Positions 22,601-29,242 of a stretch of DNA of 64,000 bases are shown one piece after another (the first letter of the stretch is position 1; every line of letters starts with the position of its first letter). Below the pieces are notes generated by a model. That model had not been told where the DNA came from, searched no databases, and worked only from the letters and a program-made list of their open reading frames with translations. This DNA comes from Arcuatula senhousia. Lineage: Eukaryota; Mollusca; Bivalvia; Mytilida; Mytilidae. The position numbers and the translations under genes were made by a program. The stretch lies in assembly GCA_963971305.1 (NCBI GenBank), contig OZ020305.1:8651001-8715000 (forward strand). Reading direction: 5' to 3'.

Positions 22601-25600
22601 TTTTTAGGAGGATTTTCCCAATCAAGACAAGTTAGACATAATAAAAGAAGTTTTGAATGAAGAAAAAGGCTCCTATAACAAGGACAAGGATGCGACAAGG
22701 ACGGCATAAACCCAAAAATAGCACGCCGTCAAACTTCAATTTAGCCAATACAATACAGATTGTTCAAGAAACAACTACATAATTATATATTCAACACAAT
22801 GAAGCAGGCTCCGATGCACATCACCATTAATTAATCGCCAATTATCTGCATCAAGAAAAGACAATTATTTTCCTGTCTATATTTTAACTTATTTCATGTA
22901 CAATTGGTGTTTGAATCTGCATTTATGTACTACAAGAATAGACAAGTCACAACTCAACAGCTTATTTATGTATTGCCTTCAATATAAATACATTTGTTTT
23001 TGGAAATTTCATACTTTTTTTTACTGGAAAGATTGATTTCATGAAAGAGTTTTAGCACACAGTCTCTGTTTTTTTTTGGTCTCCTCTTTTGAGTTGAGGG
23101 CGGGAACATTGAAAACACATTGTCTGTCAGTATATATGTTCTCAGCTAATACTGAATTGATTACTAGTAATTGGTACACAGGTTGTAGTGGCGGTGTAGT
23201 GACAGTACCGTGTCCCATTCCATTTCAGTCGCCCGAGTCGGTCATCTATTTCCTGTTCCTTTCATAAATTATATAGTGGACTTTTTGTTGGGTTTTCTTC
23301 CAAGCACAATTTTAGGTATAGTTTTATTTTTTGATACAAACCACATGAATGTGCAATAATTATTATCCAGCGCATTTTGCTTTAGTGATTGATTTAGTAT
23401 CTAAATCATGATGTTAACTATCATTAAAATTACGGAGACTTTGTGTTATATATGCACCAAATGGAAACATAAGTAGATGGTTATCCATTTTTTCTGTGTT
23501 AAGCACAGGCGTTTGGGTCCAGGATTTTATTTTATTATAAATAACGTATATAAAAAAATCATCCTCGTCTATATACTATTGAGACGAGATGAAAATTTTT
23601 ATACACGTTATTTATAATAAAATAAAATCTTGGACCCAAACGCCTGTGGTGTTAAGTATTGTATTTCAATATATATTTACCAAGTTTATAAAAAAAGACT
23701 CATAAGAGGTGCTCTGGCCAAAAACTAGCATAATGATTGATTTCCAAGACAGTTAGAACGTTAGTATTCCATCTATTGGTACAGTATAATATAAAACCCG
23801 GATTTGTTGCAGACATCTTCACCTCAAAAGTATCAAACTAAAAACTGCACATATCAGACAAAAACAACAGATTAATATTTAAATAAATAGATGATAAAGA
23901 GATGTGGAATAAGTGTACGCGACAAACCAACATGAAACGGGAATTTAAAATATCACAATGGAAAACAGCCAGCAGTCTTCAACATGACCAGAGGTTGCTG
24001 ATTGCCCGGTCTTGCATTGGCCCAAGACTAAAATACAATACATAAGATTCAAAACCCATCCCTAAATTATCAACGATAGACTAATTTCTGGACATAGAAC
24101 AATATTAAACAGATAGATGGCAGATACAAACAAAATCTTTGACATTGATTCCTGGCTTAGGACAGGCACGTATAAAATCGGCATTAACCAGGTTGAAAAA
24201 TACAAAAAACATATATAAAACTGAAATCTGCATACACCAGGGTGGGATGCAGGCATCCGAACCTGAGAATTACCAAAGTTGTAAAAACCATTGGAATCAG
24301 CATCCACCAGGGTGGGATGCAGGCATCCAAACCTGAGAAATACCAAAGGTGTTAAAATTATTTGAATCAGCATCCACCAGGGTGGGATGCAGGCATCCAA
24401 ACCTGAGAAATACCAAAGGTGTAAAAAACATTTGAATCAGCATCCACCAGGGTGGGATGCAGGCATCCGAACCTGAGAAATACCAAAGGTGTAAAAATGA
24501 TTTGAATTAGCATCCACCAGGATGGGATGCAGACATCCAAACCTGAGAAATACCAAAGGTGTAAAAATTATTTAAATCAGCATCCACCAGGGTGGGATGC
24601 AGGCATCCGAACCTGAGAAATGCAGAGTTGTACAAATACATCTCTAATTGTCATACACCAGGGTGGGATGCAGACATCCACACATGAAAAACATCAATCA
24701 TATAAAAAAAATAACAGATGGGCATATATTGCAAAATAAATATCTGTTTTATTCTGAAACGACTAAAATTTTATAATTTCCCAAAATATACAAAAAAAAG
24801 ATGCAGTTTCGACAGATTTGTACCCTTCAAAAAGGTAAGGGGGACATTTTTATTGTAATGAACCCTACTTAGCATTTTTTTAACTTTTGTATGAAAAACT
24901 AACTATTTTCGATCATTTTATTGTAAATGAGAATTTCTAATTTTAATTGAGAACGCATTGTTGTCAACCTGCAAGGTTTAAAAAAATTTGCACCTTTTGA
25001 AAAACTATGTACAGCAGTTGGCATGCATGTACAAAAATGTAGCTCTATCATTATGTACAGTCTCCTTTACTGTCTGTCATGGACCACAATTCTGTTTTGC
25101 AGTACTTATTTGATAGAACTTGCATTCACTAGTCTAGGGGCCCAGGTGGCTCTGGTTTAAATATCACACTAATGATCACTAGCCAATCACCTCAGGTGGT
25201 GTTCAAGTCCTGTTTGTAATTTACATAAACAGGACTTCCCCACTTGTATGTGATTAGGTCCGTCAGTTACCTGCTCAAGGACTTCCCCACTTGTATGTGA
25301 TTAAGTTCATCAGTTACCTGCCCAAGGACTTTCCCACTTGTATGTGATTAAGTTCATCAGTTACCTGCTCAAGGACTTCCCCACTTGTATGTGATTAAGT
25401 TCATCAGTTACCTGCTCAAGGACTTCCCCACTTGTATGTGATTATGTTTGTCAGTTACTTGCCAGAGGTTGGTGATTATCTCCCGGTACTCCAGTTTTCT
25501 CCACCAATAAAACTGACTGCTCTTCATGGCCCAAATGTATTGAAAAAGGACGTAAAACACTAACACACACAATCACTATTGTAAATAAGAAAAGTAATAA

Positions 25601-27977
25601 GAAAACATGTCAAGAAAATTTGTAAACACTGAGACATGTTCACTTAATCATGTTAATGCTGCATAGCAAGGTGAGCTTTTTAATCTTAAGACATGTAAGA
25701 TGTCAGATTTTTTTCAGGTGAAAATATCAACATATGTTGGTCACCAGATGGCACCACTATAGCCGTTGGAAACAAAGAAGATCTGATCACATTTATAGAT
25801 GTACGGACACATCGATCTAAAGCCGAGGAGCAGTTTAAGTTTGAGATAAATGAGATTTCTTGGAATAATGATGGTGATTTGTTTTTCTTGACCAGTGGAC
25901 AAGGAAGCATACACATTATGAGGTAGAGTACTAATGTAACTTTTCAATTTGTCACTTGGATTTAGTCATGAAACGGTTCTAGGTGGCAAAATGATCTAAG
26001 GTGTTGGTTTAAATGTTACAATTCTGATGTCAATTTCTTCTACATTGTATTTACATTAGAAGTCTTACTTTGTAAATTACAAAATTACATGAACTCAATT
26101 TTTGTGTATTTGATTTTGTGAATTACATGCACAGCATATCAGTCTAAAATATTTAATGTAATCACCAAAATTCATATATTCAGACAAGTTCAGATCTTAT
26201 CAGTTGTGCATGGTACAATCATCAACCATTGAATATACATGTATGTTTTGTCTGAAATAGCCAACCAACCTGTGGAAAACTATATACATGTATTTGTTAG
26301 AAAGGTCTTTAAAGTTTATTTATGCTGAGATGTTGAAACAAATTTTCATGCAACATTGACATAAACATGTAGCTTTTACTGTGTGTCATAATGAAAATTG
26401 TTTCATAAAAAATCATCCAGACAGGAATCTTTCATTGATTTATTATCTTGCTTTTCACATGTTTCAGTTACCCAGAATTGAAGATGCAGCATGTATTGAA
26501 TGGCCACCCTGCAAACTGTATATGTATAGAATTTGATCCTATGGGAAAATACTTTGCCACTGGCAGTGCGGATGCACTCTGTAGTTTATGGGATGTAGAA
26601 GAACTTGTCTGTGTCAGAACATTCTCAAGGTTTGTTTAAAATACAATTGGGTATTAGAGGAGTCTTATCTTCTCATTCTGTAAACTGCTGTATACAGAAC
26701 TTCCTAATTTATGGCAGTTAAAATAATACCCTATGGCAACAAGCTTTTCTCCGAAATTGTACATGAGAATTCTTTTTTACATGTTTTTCAGTCAGGCTTA
26801 AACAATCCCTGTGGGTTTCAGCTGACGAGAACATTCACTGTGGTTAAAAATGAATAAGTAAAATAGAAAGAATCAAACAAAATGCTTACTTAAATATATT
26901 CAAATACACAGTTGAAAAGAACAATGAACAAATACAAACAAAGAAGTGTTACATTCATCCTTTCACATTTCATACACCAAATTCTCTAAACCAGTTAAAG
27001 TCTTTTTGAATGTATACAGCTACATTATTGGCAAGGGATAATTTGAGAAGCAGGGTATCACTAGTGAGCATAAGCTCATATATTAATTTGTTATTTATTG
27101 CCAATATGTACATTTTCAGGTTAGAATGGCCCGTAAGAACATTAAGCTTCAGTCATGATGGTAAGATGTTGGCCTCGGCCTCTGAAGACCTGGTGATAGA
27201 TATAGGACACATATTTACTTGTTATTCATGTTATTTATTGCCAATGTGTACATTTTCAGGTTAGAATGGCCAGTAAGAACATTAAGCTTCAGTCATGATG
27301 GCAAGATGTTGGCCTCGGCCTCTGAAGACCTGGTGATAGATATAGGACACGTAGAAACAGGTACAGTTCATGCTCTAAGTGGACATCTATATTGGCAATG
27401 AAGTATTCAGTGAATGTCACTAGCAGTTAATGATAAAGATTGATTTTTTTCAATTTCCTCTGTTTTGTTCTGTTCAAAAAAGGAAAAATGAGCATGATAA
27501 TCAGAGCATTTTGGAGTTTGTCCACTTTAAACATGATGAGATATCCCATTATTATTCTTCATCACTAGCATTGAACAGAATGAACCAGCCTGTATTAGGT
27601 TCATAAGAACACTTTGAATAAAATGGCTGATATTTTATCAAACTTTCCAGTATTTGTACAGCTATCATAAAAATAATGACAACCCATGTTCAGATTTCCA
27701 TTTATTTAGGAAGATCTAACAAATATAGAACACTTACTAAAAAATGACCTTCAGAAACCATCTCTCTTTGTTTCTAGATGGTATAAATTTAAGATGTTTT
27801 TTTTTTAATCCAGGGGAGAAAGTAACAGAGGTCACATGTGAGACACCCACTTTTACAGTAGCCTGGCACCCAAAGCGCTACCTACTGGCTTACGCCTGCG
27901 ACGATAAATACGAGAGAGACCGAGATAGGGACAGAGATGCTGGAACTGTCAAAGTCTTTGGCTTCCCTAGTGACTGA
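4443..27977 (+). CDS. THOC3: THO complex subunit 3 (six exons, joined)
   Basis: Joining 4443-4625, 11631-11787, 25718-25922, 26468-26629, 27260-27360 and 27814-27977 gives 972 nt: 323 codons and a stop, with every junction in phase and every intron GT-AG. The product is a WD40 propeller close to vertebrate THOC3 along its whole length (human about 351 aa; the N-terminus is shorter here). Recognisable blocks include RGHGDSVDQLCWHP, SKAEEQFKFE, FDPMGKYFATGSADAL, WPVRTLSFSHDGKMLASASED and SPTFTVAWHPKR-like ETPTFTVAWHPKR. THOC3 is a subunit of THO, the core of the TREX complex that couples transcription and splicing to mRNA export in the nucleus. About 22 kb of intron is filled with mobile elements, yet the reading frame is intact, so the gene is probably functional. 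Confidence 0.95.
4626..5170. other. THOC3 intron 1, proximal part
   Basis: AT-rich intron sequence before the transposon. I see no gene or clear repeat in it. Confidence 0.5.
5449..5451 (+). promoter_or_regulatory. Candidate splice donor of a transposon leader exon
   Basis: GCGCAG/GTAAGA is a strong donor, with the exon ending at 5449. Acceptor-like TTTTTAG before 6073 and TTTATAG before 7347 sit just upstream of the two coding frames. A leader exon inside the left end may be spliced to either frame. Confidence 0.45.
6074..6460 (+). CDS. HIRAN-domain protein encoded by the transposon
   Basis: A 128-codon frame starts at the ATG at 6074, directly after a likely splice acceptor (TTTTTAG). Residues of about 10-70 fit the HIRAN pattern: an opening VGMHHWGQRQ, then G-Y-L-R-E, EN..D..AVRV, AYLKR and a final helix (ISKLMD). 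HIRAN domains occur in HLTF/Rad5-type remodellers, where they bind DNA 3' ends, and as stand-alone proteins in bacteria and phages. The remaining 55 residues are not recognised. The gene lies 0.9 kb upstream of the transposase, within the same TIRs and on the same strand, so it is probably an accessory protein of the element. A role in binding transposon or repair-intermediate ends is inference. It could instead be a captured host exon. Confidence 0.7.
   Translation: MKLLIVKNVWCVGMHHWGQRQLAVGAGYKLEREHENSKDQYAVRVVDGPNTKAYLKRDDAFVISKLMDMKLSNSWYLKPKEDIVVKNKRTGPQQNCSIVCKTSSLELDKAINSLSNDGYVFEIKEWHK
6990..7205. repeat. Dispersed repeat inside the transposon
   Basis: The stretch GGTACCAAAGGGGCATTCG, then an A-rich part with AAAACGACAAAGACAA-like runs, then TCAGGTTCTCCGGAAGA-like sequence, is shared with 9920-10170 and loosely with 15000-15185. 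This marks a dispersed short repeat, perhaps a SINE. Confidence 0.5.
7347..9265 (+). pseudogene. Pogo-type DDD transposase with a -1 frameshift
   Basis: The ATG at 7347 follows an acceptor-like TTTATAG. Residues of about 18-52 form a pipsqueak-type helix-turn-helix (MSIRKAAEIYGVKKSTLGDHL). A CENP-B-like DNA-binding region follows, then a DDE_1 catalytic core with D175 (IWNMDES), D285 (LLIVDQHSSH) and D321 (CPLDRTVFGPFK), the triad of pogo/Tigger enzymes. The frame then breaks: translation from 7347 stops at 8387, while the expected continuation (HYNSACDEF ... GFRACGIYPLNP) reads in the -1 frame from 8333 to a stop at 9265. The break falls in an A-run at 8331-8335, so one lost A is the simplest cause; ribosomal slippage or a sequencing error are alternatives. 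The C-terminus holds five PPVTI repeats and a very Lys-rich tail. Confidence 0.88.
8606..8725 (+). repeat. 24-bp minisatellite within the transposase C-terminus
   Basis: Five near-identical 24-bp units each encode an SQPPVTIE/G octapeptide, in frame, so copy number can change without breaking the frame. Confidence 0.85.
9915..10170. repeat. Second copy of the dispersed repeat in the transposon
   Basis: Similar to 6990-7205: AAAGGGCCATCCGAATATC, an A-rich GACAAAGACAA stretch, and TCAGGTGCTCCGGAAGAG followed by a CACCCGTGGTGTTGTTCAT segment. I know similar sequence as a common bivalve dispersed repeat, from memory only. Confidence 0.5.
10831..11630. other. THOC3 intron 1, distal part
   Basis: AT-rich sequence between the transposon and exon 2. 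I see no gene and no obvious repeat boundary. Confidence 0.5.
11631..11787 (+). CDS. THOC3: THOC3 exon 2
   Basis: The acceptor CTATTTTTAG is followed by SKDMTFRGHGDSVDQLCWHP, the WD repeat TASGDKTVRIWD and VATVNTKG. It ends at a GGTAAGA donor, phase 1. Confidence 0.95.
11788..12423. other. THOC3 intron 2 before the satellite
   Basis: No gene is seen. About 30 bp near 12057 (GTTCTCAATTAAAATTA) recurs inverted at 24928-24957, beyond the other 70-bp array, so the satellite may belong to a larger repeated element. Confidence 0.4.
12424..13735 (+). repeat. 70-bp satellite array (17 units plus 2 decayed)
   Basis: A core running GGATGCCTGCATCCCACCCT and on through GGTGTATGCAG repeats every 70 bp (71-74 in the later part), from 12431 to about 13600, followed by two degenerate copies. 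The core has two small dyads, GGATGC/GCATCC and CACC/GGTG. Spacers change from GTATAAGTCA to GTTCGACTCA/GATCGAGTCA types along the array, suggesting staged amplification. Long frames here are only the repeat read through. Confidence 0.95.
14129..14711. mobile_element. MITE-like element with GGAGTAGAGCCACGAAGG ends
   Basis: GGAGTAGAGCCACGAAGGCC at 14131-14150 is matched by its reverse complement ending near 14709. The interior is AT-rich and non-coding, with its own internal dyads. It is related to the element at 15854. Confidence 0.8.
15000..15185. repeat. Diverged copy of the dispersed repeat seen at 6990 and 9915
   Basis: The order GGGGTACCAATGATGCATTC, AAAAGTCC, GGGCAAAGACAAAATCAG and a closing CCCCAGAAGA matches those copies loosely. 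Confidence 0.4.
15854..17192. mobile_element. MITE related to 14129, split by a nested insertion
   Basis: AAAGGAGTAGAACCCCAAATC at the left is mirrored by a diverged TTTCGTGGCTCTACCCCTG at the right, and the subterminal AT-rich sequence is shared with the 14129 element in inverted order. Positions 16314-17107 are a separate insertion, so the original element was roughly 545 bp. Confidence 0.7.
16314..17107. mobile_element. Nested TIR element (AAAGGATGGGTTGCGATAAG ends)
   Basis: The left end AAAGGATGGGTTGCGATAAG is matched by CTTATCGCAAACCCATCCTTT at the right, about 24 bp with one mismatch. The interior is non-coding. It is younger than the MITE it interrupts. Confidence 0.8.
17193..18282. 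other. THOC3 intron 2, middle
   Basis: AT-rich sequence with short T-runs. I see no gene or bounded repeat. Confidence 0.45.
18283..18305 (+). CDS. Possible small first exon (MDTTTQQ)
   Basis: An ATG after GTTTACAACGGAAAC leader-like sequence reads MDTTTQQ and meets a strong AATG/GTAAGA donor, phase 2. It does not join in phase to the candidate last exon at 22608, so a middle exon would be needed. Speculative. Confidence 0.2.
18540..18755. repeat. C-rich low-complexity minisatellite
   Basis: Imperfect repeats of CCCCCGCTCCCCGCCCC type on the plus strand. Several frames stay open here only because of composition; none looks like a gene. Confidence 0.85.
19074..20970. mobile_element. 1.9-kb TIR element with GTAT target duplication
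   Basis: A perfect 21-bp inverted repeat begins GGGTCATTCTCAAAAAATGT (19074-19094 and 20950-20970), flanked on both sides by GTAT. No long frame remains. The interior repeats short GTTAC/GTAACAT motifs next to GGACA or GAGACA, for example near 19800, 20010, 20222, 20420 and 20765, which look like many scattered protein-binding sites. Superfamily unknown. Confidence 0.8.
21700..22000. repeat. Direct duplication, period 168 bp
   Basis: The segment from AGTTGGGTTCTTTCTCTGTC at 21701 recurs from about 21869 with small changes, including the CTACCTGGGCCTAGAGG and GCGTTATGTGGCAGTAT blocks. Confidence 0.8.
22000..22400. repeat. Dispersed repeat with GAGCTAATGCTCACT ends
   Basis: The same motif lies near both ends (about 22001 and 22367). 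Inside, two related blocks contain GGTAAACAGGAAGTAG and CTCATGTAGTTGCTT. A fragment of the family appears near 27050. Confidence 0.6.
22432..22545. repeat. Short repeats of ATTTCGGGGATAGTCG
   Basis: Three direct copies, one diverged, with an inverted GACTAACCCCGAAATT segment between them; a small decayed palindromic element. Confidence 0.5.
22608..22709 (+). CDS. Candidate terminal exon of an unidentified small gene
   Basis: CTATTTTTAG is a good acceptor, followed by EDFPNQDKLDIIKEVLNEEK and a short tail (GSYNKDKDATRTA) to a TAA at 22707-22709. The composition is charged and non-repetitive, unlike nearby repeats, and looks like the C-terminus of a small protein nested in THOC3 intron 2 on the same strand. 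I do not recognise it. The only candidate first exon I found (18283) is out of phase with it. Confidence 0.4.
   Translation, partial: EDFPNQDKLDIIKEVLNEEKGSYNKDKDATRTA
22710..23495. other. THOC3 intron 2, unassigned
   Basis: AT-rich sequence; no gene or bounded repeat seen. Confidence 0.4.
23504..23648. mobile_element. Palindromic hAT-like MITE with 8-bp target duplication
   Basis: CACAGGCGTTTGGGTCC opens a nearly perfect 145-bp palindrome that closes with its reverse complement. GTGTTAAG occurs directly on both sides (23496-23503 and 23649-23656). An 8-bp duplication is characteristic of hAT transposases. Confidence 0.88.
23880..24015. repeat. Dispersed repeat, inverted copy at 57500-57640
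   Basis: GATGTGGAATAAGTGT, ACAATGGAAAACAGCCAGCAG and CATGACCAGAGGT-like blocks recur in reverse complement around 57535-57630, and a short piece recurs at 52612. Confidence 0.6.
24229..24690 (-). repeat. 70-bp satellite array, inverted relative to 12424
   Basis: Seven units at exact 70-bp steps (71 at the last) carry the reverse complement of the core at 12424-13735. The spacer differs (AATACCAAAGGTGTAAAAAT). One core here matches units of the first array base for base over about 38 bp, so core and period are conserved while spacers diverged. Confidence 0.95.
25232..25466 (+). repeat. 47-bp tandem repeat, five units
   Basis: GGACTTCCCCACTTGTATGT begins units at 25232, 25279, 25326, 25373 and 25420. 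The units are contiguous, without spacers, so this is a minisatellite and not a CRISPR array. Confidence 0.9.
25718..25922 (+). CDS. THOC3: THOC3 exon 3
   Basis: Acceptor TTTTTTTCAG; encodes GENINICWSPDGTTIAVGNK through EISWNNDG and GSIHIM. It ends at ATTATGAG/GTAGAG, phase 2; the AG joins T of exon 4 to give Ser. Confidence 0.95.
25923..26467. other. THOC3 intron 3
   Basis: AT-rich intron; no element boundary recognised. Confidence 0.5.
26468..26629 (+). CDS. THOC3: THOC3 exon 4
   Basis: Acceptor TTTCAG; encodes YPELKMQHVLNGHPANCICI, FDPMGKYFATGSADAL and VRTFSR. It ends at TCAAG/GTTTGT, phase 2. Confidence 0.95.
27090..27210 (+). pseudogene. Partial duplicate of THOC3 exon 5 with its acceptor
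   Basis: This copies 27230-27350 at a 140-bp offset: the TTATTTATTGCCAAT acceptor region and exon 5 from 27120 to GATATAGGACAC at 27210. The last ten bases of the exon and the donor are missing. Using this acceptor would force read-through into the second copy and reach an in-frame stop at 27262-27264, so it is a decoy 3' splice site. Confidence 0.9.
27260..27360 (+). CDS. THOC3: THOC3 exon 5 (functional copy)
   Basis: Acceptor ATTTTCAG; encodes LEWPVRTLSFSHDGKMLASA, SEDLVIDIGHVET. It ends at ACAG/GTACAG, phase 1. It is the only copy with a donor and the one that keeps the frame into exon 6. Confidence 0.92.
27361..27813. other. THOC3 intron 5
   Basis: AT-rich intron with a T-rich tract before the exon 6 acceptor; nothing else seen. 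Confidence 0.5.
27814..27977 (+). CDS. THOC3: THOC3 exon 6 and stop
   Basis: Acceptor TTTTAATCCAG; encodes GEKVTEVTCETPTFTVAWHP, an RDRDRDRD-type stretch and GTVKVFGFPSD with TGA at 27975-27977. The RD repeat is where vertebrate THOC3 has a short variable loop. Confidence 0.93.
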
Positions 27978-28158
27978 TGGGGCTACAAGAACAATGTTTC
28001 GGGTGTAAGAGAAAATGGTCTGGCAAGCCAGAAAAACTTTTAGAGGACATGATTCCTTACAACGGTGCGTGGCTCTCCTTGGACTGATCAGACTGCTGGA
28101 GACTTCTGTTGTGTTTTTATTAATGATTAAACATGTTGAATGCAAGGCAGCTATACCT

Positions 28159-28226
28159 AATAAATTGCACAATTTTAAGAACGTCTTATATATAAAGTTA
28201 CATGTATGTCCCAGGTCTAGAATAAA
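28159..28226 (+). terminator. Candidate THOC3 polyadenylation signals
   Basis: AATAAA occurs at 28159-28164 and 28221-28226, 182 and 244 bp after the THOC3 stop. Confidence 0.5.
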
Positions 28227-28359
28227 ACTTAGTTTGCTTGTCCTTTCTTGTCTGACCCACTAAAATTTGCCCCTACTAAAAATATTTCATTGCTTAAGTG
28301 AAAAAGAAATTTTGTTTTATCATGAACCAAATTTTTGACTTACATGTGACAAATAGTCA

Positions 28360-28815
28360 TGAAAGGCGAGAAATAGCTTTCACTTTCTGGCAGCAGCAGC
28401 TTACACTTATTTATAAGACTTTTGTGGTAAATGAAATATTTGAAAAGTATAAGCTAGGCATCTGCTATTTGGTATACAGACAGTAAGGGTTTTGCCTATG
28501 GTCTATGCAACTGTAACCATGCCGTTTGACCCTGACTCCATTTTCAAGCTTCAGTAACTCTGTGAACTTAGGTCTTTTGTCTGGCTGTAAACTTTTCGTG
28601 ATTTCATGTTTTTCTTCAAAAAATGATAAAAAGCTTTTGTTGGCTTTAATGTTCAGCAATGGAACTCTACACTTCAATGCTTTACCTGTTAATAGATGTT
28701 GTCAGATGAACCCCTTATTAAACCAATGGCCCTTTAAACATCAAAAAAGTTGTTTTTGCATTATAGCCTTAAAATTAAGCATTTAAATTAGGTGAGGGTT
28801 TCAGGCTCCAAGCAG
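28360..28815 (+). repeat. Decayed family B fragment joined to a family A-like end
   Basis: AAGGCGAGA, AAGACTTTTGTGG, GCTAGGCATCTGCTATTTGG and TGCCGTTTGACCCTGAC follow family B order. The right end (GTCAGATGAACCCCTTATTA, AGGTGAGGGTTTCAGGCTCC) is like family A. Confidence 0.6.
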
Positions 28816-29242
28816 CCTATTATTCATGATTTCAAGTAGTTTTTCTCTAGTGAATTTTTAATTCATAAGTTAAATAATTTACATACCGGTACCTACCTAC
28901 CCCACATAAAATTTGTGAGTCAGGAAAGGGCAAACAAACATTAATTTAAGACTGGTCCCTCTATTTAGTTTTCTTTTACATTTCACTCACAATCCATGGA
29001 TAACCTGTGCTATTAAGGTATTTTTGGATATTTAAGATTTCCTAGATATAATTATATGAACATTAGTCACATTAGGGCTTATAGTTAGGAAAAAGAAATA
29101 AGTGTTCAAAAGGTCAAAGTTCAAACTAAAAAAAATTCTGAGTGATTTGTTTGATTCTGGATATCAAATTCTTTCAATACTTGGATTGATTGATTGCTCA
29201 TTAGCAAATGAATCAAACTTGGTAGGGCTGTTCTATGGTTTT

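Noticed and set aside
25232..25466. Regular repeats resembling a CRISPR array
   Set aside because: Units are contiguous 47-bp copies without unique spacers, and the DNA is eukaryotic.
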